The notes beneath the pieces were generated by a model. The model worked only from the letters and a program-made list of their open reading frames with translations. It was not told the origin of the DNA and ran no database searches. Below are positions 53,598 through 62,581 of a stretch of DNA of 64,000 nt, one piece after another. The stretch spans positions 1 through 64,000 of the forward strand of contig NZ_JAQNCS010000001.1 of the NCBI RefSeq assembly GCF_049472655.1, written 5' to 3'. The stretch is from Deferribacter abyssi. Its GTDB lineage: Bacteria > Chrysiogenota > Deferribacteres > Deferribacterales > Deferribacteraceae. Every line of letters starts with the position of its first letter. The stretch's first letter is position 1. Made by a program: the position numbers and the translations under genes.

Positions 53598-55316
53598 TTA
53601 TGTTGAAAGGTGATTTTTTTTATGTTTTTGTTTGCCTATTAAAAGGTAATTTTTTTGTTGTGCTTTCTTTTTCAAATCTTTTTCAACATAGAGTGTTTCT
53701 CCTGTGAATGGGTTTTTTCCAGTATAATACATTATAGATGACCATGTGAGAGGTAAAGGTGTAAAAATTTGAATCTGTTCTGGAATTGTTTTTATTGTAT
53801 TTATAAGCTCATTTTTAAGCTTTTTTGTTTTTACTAAAGAGCATCCAGGATGTGCAACGATAAAATAGTATGTTAAAAACTGTTTTTTCCTGAATTTTTT
53901 ATTTTTTGCATAAAATTTTTTAACAAAATCTTTAAGTGTATTGTTTGAAGGTTTACCCATAAGAGTTAAAATATCGTTATCAAGATGTTCAGGAGCAATT
54001 TTTAGTTGGCCTGAAATATGATATTTGATTAGCTCATCGAGATATTTGTCGCCAAAAAGTTTATCCTTTAAAATCAGGTCATATCTAAGACCTGACTGTA
54101 TAAAGACTTTTTTTATACCGTTTATTTCTCTTACTTTGCGCATTAAGGTTATTAATTTTTTGTGTGAAACAGTCATTCTGCTACAAACATTGGGGAATAT
54201 ACATCTTTTATTCTTACATTTGCCAAATTTTTGTTTTTTGTCACATTCGTATCCATATATATTTGAAGTAGGGCCACCCAAATCACTTATAATCCCTTTA
54301 AAGAAGGGAGTTCTTTTTAATTGTTCTACTTCTTTTATGATTGATGGTATGCTACGACTTATTACTCTTGTGCCTTGATGAATTGCAATTGCACAGAAGT
54401 TACACTCACCAAAGCAGCATCTATTTATAGTGATGGAGTTTTTTATTGTATGAATGGCTTTGACTTCACCATTTTTTTTAAGATAAGGGTGAACATCATA
54501 TTCAAAATCGAGCTCATAATAAGAATCTAATTCATTTTCACTTGGTAGCCATTGGGGGGGATTGTGAATTAAAAATCTGTTGCCATATTGTTGGAATAAG
54601 CCATTTGCATTAATTGGATCTTGATTATCATAAAATAGTTTCATCATTTCAATAAGATCGTTTATATTTTTTATCACTTGTTCAAAAGAGGGTAATTTTG
54701 TAAAATTATGAGGATGTTTATTGGATAAATAGCAGATACCTCTTACATCTTTATAGTCCTCTTGTTTGTCAAATCGTTTTGCAAGCTCTAAGATCGTTTT
54801 TTCTCCCATTCCATATACTAAAATATCTGCTTTAGAATCAAGTAATATAGAACGCCTGATTTTATCATCCCAGTAATCATAGTGAGCTATTCTTCTTAAG
54901 CTTGCTTCTATACCACCGATAATAATAGGTTTTTTGGTTTTATCATACTGTTTAATAAGATTTACATACCTAATAGTTGCTCTGTCAGGCCTTTTATTAT
55001 TTTTGCCACCTGGTGTGAAATCATCCGTTTTTCTTCTTTTTTTCAAAGGAGTATAATTTGCCACCATTGAATCAATACTTCCTGCAGTAACTCCCCAGAA
55101 AAGCCTTGGTAAACCAAGTCTTAATATATCATGGGGTGATTTTAAGTTTGGTTGAGAGATTATTCCCACTTTGAATCCGTTTTTAACAAGCAATTTTCCC
55201 AAAAGTGCTACTCCAATATATGGTGAGTCAATGTATGCATCACCAGTGACAAATATTATATCAAGATTTTTCCAGCCTAGTTTTTTTAGCTCTTCTTTCG
55301 TTACAGGTAAGAACAT
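53598..55316 (-). CDS. YgiQ-family radical SAM protein (UPF0313)
   Basis: A 572-residue YgiQ-type protein. It starts MFLPVTKEELKKLGW, followed by a B12-binding-like fold region with VTGDAYIDSPYIGVALLG, IIGGIEASLRRIAHYDYWDD near 120, and the radical-SAM cluster CCFGECNFCAIAIHQG (CxxxCxxC). The function of the family is not established. The frame is open for another 13 codons (to 55355) encoding a hydrophobic run, but family members begin at MFLP, so 55316 is used; no good ribosome-binding site is visible there. It is divergent from pstS, and the Pho-box-like repeats lie in the shared spacer. Confidence 0.9.
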   Translation of the reverse strand: MFLPVTKEELKKLGWKNLDIIFVTGDAYIDSPYIGVALLGKLLVKNGFKVGIISQPNLKSPHDILRLGLPRLFWGVTAGSIDSMVANYTPLKKRRKTDDFTPGGKNNKRPDRATIRYVNLIKQYDKTKKPIIIGGIEASLRRIAHYDYWDDKIRRSILLDSKADILVYGMGEKTILELAKRFDKQEDYKDVRGICYLSNKHPHNFTKLPSFEQVIKNINDLIEMMKLFYDNQDPINANGLFQQYGNRFLIHNPPQWLPSENELDSYYELDFEYDVHPYLKKNGEVKAIHTIKNSITINRCCFGECNFCAIAIHQGTRVISRSIPSIIKEVEQLKRTPFFKGIISDLGGPTSNIYGYECDKKQKFGKCKNKRCIFPNVCSRMTVSHKKLITLMRKVREINGIKKVFIQSGLRYDLILKDKLFGDKYLDELIKYHISGQLKIAPEHLDNDILTLMGKPSNNTLKDFVKKFYAKNKKFRKKQFLTYYFIVAHPGCSLVKTKKLKNELINTIKTIPEQIQIFTPLPLTWSSIMYYTGKNPFTGETLYVEKDLKKKAQQKNYLLIGKQKHKKNHLST

Positions 55317-55356
55317 GAAGCATAAGATAATAAAACTAACAAAAAAATAAATCATA

Positions 55357-55428
55357 TTTTACAAATTTTTTACAAAAAGTTACAATTTTTCTAACAATGA
55401 ATGTTTAAATCGGTATTGACGATAAAAT
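55357..55428 (+). promoter_or_regulatory. Repeat-type Pho box and promoter of pstS
   Basis: TTTTACA at 55357-55363 and 55368-55374 (11 bp apart), then GTTACA ending 55384 and CTAACA ending 55396: four TTnACA-like units spaced about 10-12 bp. A TAAAAT -10 candidate lies at 55423-55428, with no good -35, as expected for an activated promoter. pstS starts at 55442 after GGGGG. PhoP/PhoB-type regulators bind such 11-bp direct repeats. Confidence 0.65.
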
Positions 55429-55441
55429 AAGGGGGTCAAAT

Positions 55442-56452
55442 ATGTTTAAGAAGCTGTTTTTAACTGTTTTAAGCTTTATGTTTATGGTATCTTTTGCTGT
55501 TGCAGGTGGAAAAATAATTAATGGTGCAGGAGCTACCTTTCCATATCCTGTATATAGTGCTTGGGCTTACATGTACTATAAAACAACAGGAGTTAAACTA
55601 AACTACCAATCCATAGGTTCAGGTGGTGGGGTAAGGCAAATTAAAAGTAGAACTGTAGATTTTGGCGCCAGTGATGCTCCATTGACTCCGAAAAAATTAG
55701 AGGAGTACAAGCTGTATCAGTTTCCTGCAATTATTGGTGGGGTTGTACCTATAGTAAATGTTAAAGGTGTAAAATCAGGTCAATTGAGAATTTCTAGAGA
55801 AGTTCTTGCCAATATTTTTCTTGGGAAAATCAAAAAATGGAATGCACCTGAAATCCAAAAATTGAACCCAACATTAAAATTGCCAGATACAGGTATAACT
55901 GTAGTGCACCGGTCAGATGGTTCTGGTACTACGGCTATTTTTACTAAATTTCTTTCAAGTGTTTCAAGTGAGTGGAAGGAAAGGGTTGGAGATGGTAAAT
56001 CAGTAAGGTGGCCAGTTGGTATTGGAGGCAAAGGAAATGAAGGTGTGGCAAACTATGTGAAAAGAATAAAAAATTCTATAGGTTATGTTGAATTTGCCTA
56101 CGCAAAAAATAATAAGTTAAGTTATGTGTTGTTGGAAAATAAAGAGGGTAACTTTGTTGAACCATCTTTTGAATCCTTTAAAGCGGCAGCTGCTTTTGCA
56201 AATTGGGATAAAAATAAGGGGTACTATCTATGGCTTGTGGATGCTCCTGGTAAAAAATCTTGGCCAATTGCTGGTGCATCTTTCATTCTTCTTGCTAAAG
56301 AAAAAAAAGAATCGAATAAAAAGGTGGTGCAATTTTACGACTGGGCATTCAAAAATGGTGATGAGGTGGCAAAAAAGCTCATATATGTACCTTTACCTGA
56401 AAATTTAAAAAATAGTATCAGAGATTATTGGAGAGAGATAGGGATTTATTAG
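55442..56452 (+). CDS. pstS: Phosphate-binding periplasmic protein PstS
   Basis: A 336-residue binding protein with a signal peptide (1-21, ending SFAVAG). The mature start IINGAGATFPYPVYSAW, the phosphate loops SIGSGGGVRQI and HRSDGSGTTAIF, and DFGASDAPL are diagnostic of PstS. It captures inorganic phosphate for the PstCAB transporter. A short GC hairpin separates it from pstC, and each has its own Pho-type repeats. High expression of pstS relative to the permease is the usual result of such an arrangement. Confidence 0.97.
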   Translation: MFKKLFLTVLSFMFMVSFAVAGGKIINGAGATFPYPVYSAWAYMYYKTTGVKLNYQSIGSGGGVRQIKSRTVDFGASDAPLTPKKLEEYKLYQFPAIIGGVVPIVNVKGVKSGQLRISREVLANIFLGKIKKWNAPEIQKLNPTLKLPDTGITVVHRSDGSGTTAIFTKFLSSVSSEWKERVGDGKSVRWPVGIGGKGNEGVANYVKRIKNSIGYVEFAYAKNNKLSYVLLENKEGNFVEPSFESFKAAAAFANWDKNKGYYLWLVDAPGKKSWPIAGASFILLAKEKKESNKKVVQFYDWAFKNGDEVAKKLIYVPLPENLKNSIRDYWREIGIY

Positions 56453-56484
56453 TAATATTGAAGAGGATTTTAAAATAGATCATT

Positions 56485-56499
56485 GGGGGGCCAGCCCCC
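56485..56499 (+). terminator. GC hairpin after pstS, possible attenuator
   Basis: Five G residues (56485-56489) pair with five C residues (56495-56499) around a 5-nt loop, followed by a pyrimidine-rich but not T-only run. It probably lowers read-through into pstCAB and/or stabilises the pstS message. Confidence 0.5.
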
Positions 56500-56556
56500 T
56501 CTCCTTTAATTTTATTGATGGTTTTCGGAGTATCTATAACTAACACTTGTGAAATT

Positions 56557-56585
56557 TTTTACAAAAATTTTACAAAAATTTTAAA
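56557..56585 (+). promoter_or_regulatory. Second repeat-type Pho box upstream of pstC
   Basis: TTTTACA at 56557-56563 and 56568-56574, and a degenerate TTTTAAA at 56579-56585, each exactly 11 bp apart and embedded in TTTTACAAAAA units. The same element lies before pstS. Confidence 0.6.
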
Positions 56586-56640
56586 TTTTCTTTAAAATAA
56601 TTCAATAGTTTTTTTGCTAAGTTTGATAAAAAAGGTTTGT

Positions 56641-57567
56641 ATGGAAAACAAAAAAAATTTTTATGATAATTTTTTTAAACTAACAACTTTTTTAGGTACA
56701 ATTACACTTTTTCTAATAGTTTTTGGAATATTTATATCTCTAGTTTTTGAATCAAGGCAAGCCATTGGCAATTTTGGAGTTATCAAATTTCTTACATCTA
56801 CTACTTGGGATCCTGTTCGAGAAATTTTTGGTTCAGCAACAATGCTTTCAGGGACTGTAATTGTTACTTTGATAGCTCTTCTAATGGCAGTACCTGTTGC
56901 AATAGGTATTGCTATATTTCTTGTAGAACTTTGTCCTGATTTTTTAAAAGGAGCTTTTGGTACCACAATTGAAATGCTTGCTTCAATACCAAGTATTATC
57001 TACGGAATGTGGGGTTTGTTTACTGTTGCCCCAATTATGGGGAATTATATTGAACCTTTTTTGCAAAAGGTTTTTGCTCCGATACCTTTTTTAAATGTAC
57101 TTTTTAGAGGTACCCCTTTAGGAATTGATATTCTTACCGCAAGTTTGGTATTGAGTATTATGCTTATACCTTTTATTGCAAGTATCACGAGGGACACACT
57201 TAATCTGACGCCGGTAGTATTAAAAGAATCAGCTTATGGTATGGGAGCTACAAAATGGGAAGTTATAAAGGATATTATGCTACCACATGCGAAGTATGGA
57301 ATATATGGTAGTATTGTTATAGCAATGGGTAGAGCCTTAGGGGAAACAATGGCAGTTGCTTTTGTTCTTGGAAACAATCATAAAATTCCATCGTCTCTTT
57401 TGGATGCTGCAGCTACCATCACGGTAACACTTGCTAATGAATTCACAGAAGCTGATACAGATCTATACCTATCATCATTATTTTATCTTGCTTTAATTCT
57501 TTTTGTTCTAAGCTTCTTTATTTTAGCTATTGCAAAGTATATGCTAAGGAGAAGTAGTGCAGAATAA
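56641..57567 (+). CDS. pstC: Phosphate ABC transporter permease PstC
   Basis: A 308-residue permease with six membrane helices. TTWDPVREIFGSATMLSGTVIVT and the coupling loop ESAYGMGATKWEVIKDIMLPHA, followed by GRALGETMAVAFVLGN, are typical of PstC. The frame extends upstream to a TTG at 56614, but ATG at 56641 follows AAAAGGT and matches the usual N-terminus. It pairs with PstA to form the channel. Its end overlaps pstA by 11 nt. Confidence 0.96.
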   Translation: MENKKNFYDNFFKLTTFLGTITLFLIVFGIFISLVFESRQAIGNFGVIKFLTSTTWDPVREIFGSATMLSGTVIVTLIALLMAVPVAIGIAIFLVELCPDFLKGAFGTTIEMLASIPSIIYGMWGLFTVAPIMGNYIEPFLQKVFAPIPFLNVLFRGTPLGIDILTASLVLSIMLIPFIASITRDTLNLTPVVLKESAYGMGATKWEVIKDIMLPHAKYGIYGSIVIAMGRALGETMAVAFVLGNNHKIPSSLLDAAATITVTLANEFTEADTDLYLSSLFYLALILFVLSFFILAIAKYMLRRSSAE

Positions 57568-58405
57568 TAATATAAAAAGAAGGAAAATAAAAAATTTTAT
57601 TGCTTTATCTATTGCATTTTTGAGTGCTTTAGTAGGGTTATTTTGGTTAGTATTTATTCTTTTTGATCTTTTGAGAGAAGGGGTTCAGTATATTAGACCA
57701 GAACTTTTTTTGGAAGATCCAGCCCCACCAGGTATAGAGGGTGGTGGATTAAGGAATGCTTTTGTGGGGCAGATTTTGATTGTAATGGTGGCTGTCGTTA
57801 TAGGAGTTCCTCTTGGGATTTTGGGAGGGACATATCTCGCGGAGTATGGTAGAAATAAAAGAATTGCTCATTTTATCAGTACACTTGCTGATATAATGAT
57901 CAGTATTCCTGCCATTGTGGTTGGGACATTTGTTTATGCTATTATGGTGCGTCCTCTTGGGCATTTCAATGGTTGGGCTGGTGGTGTTGCCCTTGCCATA
58001 ATAATGCTTCCAATTGTAGTGAGAACCACAGAAGATATGCTTAAATTAATTCCTGATGAGTTGAGAGAAGCTGCTTTTGCTCTTGGTGCTCCTTACTATA
58101 AAGTTATAATGAATGTTGTTTATAGGGGTGCTGCTACAGGTATTTTAACAGGTGTACTGCTTGCCATTGCAAGAGTGGCAGGTGAAGCGGCGCCGTTACT
58201 TTTCACATCTTTTAATAACTCTTTTTTTACAACAAACCTGAATGAACCTATGCCCTCCCTTACGGTGACTATATTTCAGTATGCTATGGGGCCATATGAT
58301 GATTGGCATAAAATTGCTTGGGCTGCATCTTTTATAATTACATTTGCAATTTTAATTGTGACAATTATTGGGAGACTACTAATTAAATGGAGATATAGAA
58401 AGTGA
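57557..58405 (+). CDS. pstA: Phosphate ABC transporter permease PstA
   Basis: A 282-residue permease with six membrane helices. GGLRNAFVGQILIVMVAV near 57-75 and the coupling loop REAAFALGAPYYKVIMNVVYRGA, followed by ARVAGEAAPLLFT, identify PstA. The start is GTG at 57557 after AAGGAGAAGTA, inside the pstC end. It overlaps pstB by 4 nt. Confidence 0.96.
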   Translation: MQNNNIKRRKIKNFIALSIAFLSALVGLFWLVFILFDLLREGVQYIRPELFLEDPAPPGIEGGGLRNAFVGQILIVMVAVVIGVPLGILGGTYLAEYGRNKRIAHFISTLADIMISIPAIVVGTFVYAIMVRPLGHFNGWAGGVALAIIMLPIVVRTTEDMLKLIPDELREAAFALGAPYYKVIMNVVYRGAATGILTGVLLAIARVAGEAAPLLFTSFNNSFFTTNLNEPMPSLTVTIFQYAMGPYDDWHKIAWAASFIITFAILIVTIIGRLLIKWRYRK

Positions 58406-59160
58406 ATGATATAATCATTAGTGTAAAGAACCTAAACTTTTATTATGGAAATGTTCAAGTTTTAAAAAATATCAATATGGATATCAAAAAGAATAAAGTT
58501 ACTGCCTTAATTGGTCCATCTGGTTGCGGTAAGACCACTTATTTAAGGTGTTTTAATAGAATGCATGATTTGTATCGTGCAAACAGGTATGAAGGGGAAA
58601 TATTTTTTGGTGGGAGAAATATTTTGTCAAATGAAATTGATACGATAGAGTTGCGAAGTAAGATAGGGATGGTTTTTCAAAAACCAACTCCTTTTCCTAT
58701 GTCAATATTTGAAAATGTAGCCTATGGTTTAAAATTGAAAGGGATAAAAAATAAAAATGAATTAAAAGATAGAGTTGAGAAGGCACTAAAAGATGCAGCT
58801 TTATGGGATGAGGTAAAAGACAGGTTAGATAGCACTGCAAGTGGCATGTCTGGTGGACAACAGCAAAGACTTTGTATTGCTAGAGCACTTGCGGTAGAAC
58901 CTGAAGTTCTTTTGTTTGATGAGCCAACAAGTGCGCTTGACCCCATTGCCACATCTAGGATTGAGGAGCTAGTTCATTCATTAAAAGAGATGGTGACCAT
59001 AATGATTGTAACTCACAATATGCAGCAAGCAGCAAGAGTGTCAGATTATACTGCCTTTATGTATATGGGTGAACTTATTGAATTTGATGAGACTTCAGTA
59101 ATTTTTACGAATCCTAAAGAGAAAATGACAGAAGATTATATTACTGGTAGATTTGGCTAA
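58402..59160 (+). CDS. pstB: Phosphate ABC transporter ATPase PstB
   Basis: A 252-residue ATPase: Walker A GPSGCGKTTYLRCFNRMHDL is the PstB hallmark, followed by Q-loop VFQKPTPFPMSI, signature MSGGQQQRLCIARAL, Walker B VLLFDEPTSALDP and His switch VTHNMQQA. The start is GTG at 58402 overlapping pstA by 4 nt. No phoU or phoBR follows; the next gene is ccdA on the opposite strand. Confidence 0.97.
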   Translation: MNDIIISVKNLNFYYGNVQVLKNINMDIKKNKVTALIGPSGCGKTTYLRCFNRMHDLYRANRYEGEIFFGGRNILSNEIDTIELRSKIGMVFQKPTPFPMSIFENVAYGLKLKGIKNKNELKDRVEKALKDAALWDEVKDRLDSTASGMSGGQQQRLCIARALAVEPEVLLFDEPTSALDPIATSRIEELVHSLKEMVTIMIVTHNMQQAARVSDYTAFMYMGELIEFDETSVIFTNPKEKMTEDYITGRFG

Positions 59161-59206
59161 TTATCGTTACATGGTAGATATAAAATAATCTCAGTTTCAG
59201 AGTTTT

Positions 59207-59944
59207 TTAGAAATTAAGATTATTTAGAAAAGGAAAGATTTTTAACATAAATGTTATCATAGTTGTCATAGAGCCAGAAAGAATGAGTATACCAATAAAA
59301 ACCAAAAGTACTCCTGATATCTTTTCTATGATTACGAGTAGTTTACTTGCTTTTTTCATGGCTGACAGTACAAAACCTAATGCAATAGCTGCTAATAAGA
59401 ACGGTATCCATAATCCCAGAGAATAAACAAAAAGTAAAATTATCCCTTGAGTTACGGTATGTTCTTGTGAAGCTAGAGCTAGAATACCGGCTAATATGGG
59501 ACCAATACATGGTGTCCATCCAAAAACGAATGCAACGCCTAGCAAAAATGCTTCAATAAAGAAGGGGTAATTTTTTTTCTGGTAATTCCATTTTTTTTGA
59601 TTTAGAAGCTTTTTAATTTTGATAACACCTAAAAGATGTAAACCTAATACAATTACAACTAAGCCTGCAACTTTTTCTAAAATAGCTCTATTATTATTTA
59701 TTAGTTTACCTACTGAAGTTGCACTGGCACCTAAAATCATAAAAACAATAGTAAACCCGAGTCCAAAAAATATAGCACCAATTATAGCTTTTACTCTGGG
59801 AGACATTTTTTCATTATTTGTCAAAGATTCAATGCTTTCACCTGATATGAATGACATATATCCTGGGATCAATGGTAAAACACATGGAGATAAAAAAGAA
59901 AGCACTCCTGCAATAAATGCTGTTAAAAAATTTATTTTTTCCAT
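59207..59944 (-). CDS. ccdA: CcdA-type cytochrome c biogenesis/thiol-disulfide transporter
   Basis: A 245-residue membrane protein with six to seven helices. The two redox cysteines lie in FLSPCVLPLIPGYMSFISG (about Cys21) and GWTPCIGPILAGI, the conserved proline-flanked CcdA/DsbD-beta pattern. It carries electrons from cytoplasmic thioredoxin to the periplasm to reduce apocytochrome CXXCH thiols. It is divergent from the ccmE-ccmF-ccmAB genes, which need this reductant. It replaces the larger DsbD. Confidence 0.94.
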   Translation of the reverse strand: MEKINFLTAFIAGVLSFLSPCVLPLIPGYMSFISGESIESLTNNEKMSPRVKAIIGAIFFGLGFTIVFMILGASATSVGKLINNNRAILEKVAGLVVIVLGLHLLGVIKIKKLLNQKKWNYQKKNYPFFIEAFLLGVAFVFGWTPCIGPILAGILALASQEHTVTQGIILLFVYSLGLWIPFLLAAIALGFVLSAMKKASKLLVIIEKISGVLLVFIGILILSGSMTTMITFMLKIFPFLNNLNF

Positions 59945-59975
59945 TTAAAAAAACCTTTTCTTTTTTAGAACATCT

Positions 59976-60003
59976 ACTATATAAAAAAGAAAGACAAAGT
60001 CAA
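59976..60003 (-). promoter_or_regulatory. ccdA promoter
   Basis: On the minus strand: -35 TTGACT (60003-59998), a 16-bp spacer, and -10 TATAGT (59981-59976). The divergent spacer to ccmE is 70 bp. A matching promoter for ccmE was not clear. Confidence 0.55.
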
Positions 60004-60014
60004 GAGAGGGTTAT

Positions 60015-60419
60015 ATGAAAAAAAGCTTAAAAATTATTATCCCAGGTTTAATAATATTGGCTGTAATTAGTTATCTTATCTTAACTAGCTTTAAAGATAC
60101 TGGTGTTTATTACCTTGAAGTCAGTGAATTAATGAAAAACCCTTCACAGTATTATGGTAAAGGATTGAGAGTTAGTGGTCTCGTTGAGTCAGGTTCTGTA
60201 ATTAAAAAGGCTATCGAAAAATATTTAGAGTTCAATTTGGTAGATGATTCTGGCGCTAAGTTAAAAGTTGTTTATAAGGGTATTGTACCTGATGCATTCA
60301 AAGAAGAAGTAGGGGTAATAGTAGAAGGAAAACTAGATAAAAATAATGTCTTTAGAGCTAAAACATTATTGGCAAAATGTCCATCTAAATATGAAGCCGA
60401 AGTAAAAGAGAAAAATTAA
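60015..60419 (+). CDS. ccmE: Cytochrome c heme chaperone CcmE, cysteine (CxxxY) variant
   Basis: A 134-residue heme chaperone: an N-terminal signal-anchor helix (about 5-24) and an OB-fold periplasmic domain with LRVSGLVESGSV and LVDDSGAKLKVVYKG. The heme-binding motif is Cys122-Pro-Ser-Lys-Tyr126 rather than the usual His-x-x-x-Tyr. Such CxxxY CcmE proteins are known from Desulfovibrio and archaea (System I*), where heme is held through cysteine. It carries heme from CcmABCD to CcmF. First gene of the ccm cluster. Confidence 0.93.
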   Translation: MKKSLKIIIPGLIILAVISYLILTSFKDTGVYYLEVSELMKNPSQYYGKGLRVSGLVESGSVIKKAIEKYLEFNLVDDSGAKLKVVYKGIVPDAFKEEVGVIVEGKLDKNNVFRAKTLLAKCPSKYEAEVKEKN

Positions 60420-60504
60420 TTTTTGATTGAACTAAATTATACTATACTAATCAAATAGGTATTTGGGCGTTTATTTAAAATTTTTGTTTATGGAGGATTA
60501 AATA

Positions 60505-62415
60505 ATGGGTAATATTGGTTTATTAGTTGAAATTATCGCTCTTTTAAGCGGTGGTATAGCCATTTTCTTCTATCTTAACGCGATTATGAAGGATGATGAA
60601 ACTAGCAGTAAAATTGGTAATATTGCATTCATATCACAAACGATATTGGCTACTTTAGCATCGATTATTCTTGTGTATGCTCTTGCAATAAGTTATTTTA
60701 AAATGGAATATGTAGCTCAGTATACTGATAGAGCTCTTCCTTTTATCTATAAGATCAGTGCCTTTTGGGCGGGGCAGGCAGGTTCACTTCTTTTCTGGGG
60801 ATGGCTAATTACAATTGCTGGTTTAATTGAACTTTCCAGAAGTAAAAAATATAGTAATAAATATAGAAGTAGTATTATGCTTGTAATAACGATAACTTCG
60901 ACTTTTTTCTTTTTGCTAACATCCTTTGTTTCAAATCCGTTTAAAGAACTGGATTTTATACCAGCTGATGGATTAGGAATGAACCCTTTACTACAAAACC
61001 CAGGTATGCTTTATCACCCACCAACACTTTATATAGGTTATGTAGTTTATACTTTACCTTTTGCATATGCTGTAGCATCATTAATAACAAAGGATTATTC
61101 AAGTAAATGGCTAAAATATTCAAGAATATGGAATATGATTGCCTGGATTTTTCTCACTATCGGGATTGTTTTGGGTGCTCAGTGGGCCTATGTGGAGTTA
61201 GGTTGGGGTGGATACTGGGCTTGGGATCCTGTAGAAAATGCTTCTTTTTTCCCATGGCTTATTGGTACAGCTCTTTTGCATAGTGCCATAATGTATGAAA
61301 GAGTTAATAAATTAAAACTTTGGACTTATATGCTTGCTTTAATAACATTTGAGCTTTGTATTTTTAGTACATTTTTAACAAGAAGTGGTGTAATCGATTC
61401 GGTACATAGCTTTGGTAAATCACCATTGGGAATATTTTTTATTTGGTTTATCATTCTTACATCTGTAGCATTTTTAGTACTACTTTTTATAACAAAAAAA
61501 TCCTTAAAAGAGGAAGGGAACTTTTATATCCTTTCCAAGGAAGGTTTATTTTTTATAACAAACTGGATTTTTGTTGCACTAATGCTAGTGGTACTTTTTG
61601 GCACAACTCTTCCTATTATTTCTGAGATCTTTGCAAGTAGTAAAAGTAGTGTAAATATCTCATATTATAATCGAGTATCTATACCCTTTTTTATTGCGCT
61701 TCTGTTTTTAGCTGGAATTTGTCCTTTAATACCTTATAAAAAAGTATCTATTTCTGACTTAATAAAAAAGGTGTGGTTATCTGGTATTATATCCATAGTA
61801 GTGGGAGTTGTTTTATATATATTAGGTTACAACAAAATTATTCCTTTAATTCTTTTTACTGTTACAACATTCGCATTTTTTGCAATTGTCATACAAGTAG
61901 TTAAAAATATTAAAAATGCTGGATTTTCTGCTCTCATTAAGAACAGAAGATTCTATGGTTCTATGATTATTCATTTAGGGCTATGTATGATAGCCTTTGG
62001 TATTATTGGTTCAGCCTTTTACAAAGTTACAACAGATGAAGTTGTTAAAGAAAACTCTGATATTATATTCAACGAATACAGATTACATGTAAAAGATTTA
62101 AGATTTGAGCAAGTAAGAAATTACGTATCTGCTTTTGTACCCGTAAAGGTGTATAAAAATGATAAGTATCTTATAACAATGAAACCAGAGCGTAGATTTT
62201 ATAAAAATAAAAAAGAACACTCTTATGCTGAAGTTGCAATATATACCACATTTTTGGGCGATTTATACCTTATTTTAGCAAGCTATGATAAAAATGAAGG
62301 GATTGTGGGAATTCAGGCGATTTATCATCCACTTGTAGTATGGATATGGATAGGATGCTTTGTTATGGTCTTTGGTGGTATATATTCACTTTCACATAGA
62401 ACAGAAAAAGTATGA
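60505..62415 (+). CDS. ccmF: Cytochrome c heme lyase CcmF
   Basis: A 636-residue membrane protein with about 14-15 helices. The tryptophan-rich heme-handling WWD segment WGGYWAWDPVEN (about 233-246) is followed by the HSFGKSPLG region, and a periplasmic domain lies near the C-terminus before a last helix. It ligates heme to the CXXCH motif of apocytochrome c. TATGGAGG gives a good ribosome-binding site 85 bp after ccmE. A 17-bp hairpin follows the stop. No ccmH or ccmG lies between it and ccmA. Confidence 0.96.
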   Translation: MGNIGLLVEIIALLSGGIAIFFYLNAIMKDDETSSKIGNIAFISQTILATLASIILVYALAISYFKMEYVAQYTDRALPFIYKISAFWAGQAGSLLFWGWLITIAGLIELSRSKKYSNKYRSSIMLVITITSTFFFLLTSFVSNPFKELDFIPADGLGMNPLLQNPGMLYHPPTLYIGYVVYTLPFAYAVASLITKDYSSKWLKYSRIWNMIAWIFLTIGIVLGAQWAYVELGWGGYWAWDPVENASFFPWLIGTALLHSAIMYERVNKLKLWTYMLALITFELCIFSTFLTRSGVIDSVHSFGKSPLGIFFIWFIILTSVAFLVLLFITKKSLKEEGNFYILSKEGLFFITNWIFVALMLVVLFGTTLPIISEIFASSKSSVNISYYNRVSIPFFIALLFLAGICPLIPYKKVSISDLIKKVWLSGIISIVVGVVLYILGYNKIIPLILFTVTTFAFFAIVIQVVKNIKNAGFSALIKNRRFYGSMIIHLGLCMIAFGIIGSAFYKVTTDEVVKENSDIIFNEYRLHVKDLRFEQVRNYVSAFVPVKVYKNDKYLITMKPERRFYKNKKEHSYAEVAIYTTFLGDLYLILASYDKNEGIVGIQAIYHPLVVWIWIGCFVMVFGGIYSLSHRTEKV

Positions 62416-62421
62416 ATGGTT

Positions 62422-62460
62422 TTAAAGTAGCCAACGCTATAAAAGCGTTGGCTACTTTAA
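62422..62460. terminator. Perfect 17-bp hairpin between ccmF and ccmA
   Basis: TTAAAGTAGCCAACGCT (62422-62438) pairs perfectly with 62444-62460 around the 5-nt loop ATAAA. The stem ends in A/T runs on both sides, so it could terminate in either direction, but no long T tract follows. It starts 6 bp after ccmF and splits the ccm cluster. Confidence 0.6.
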
Positions 62461-62581
62461 ATAAAATTTAAAGATAAATTATAAAAACACTCGACATTAA
62501 TCGTAATTTTATAATAAGATATAAATCAGCAATTACGCTACAGAAAATAGCAACTCTAATTTTTTAGAAGGAGCTACTGAT

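Noticed and set aside
55317..55355. Hydrophobic N-terminal extension of the YgiQ-family protein as a signal peptide
   Set aside because: Family members begin at MFLP, the protein is a cytoplasmic radical-SAM enzyme, and the extra codons overlap the intergenic promoter region.
55357..56585. Short tandem TTTTACA repeats as a CRISPR remnant or iteron array
   Set aside because: The units are 7 bp at about 11-bp spacing with no unique spacers, and they lie only in pst promoter regions, which fits Pho regulator sites better.
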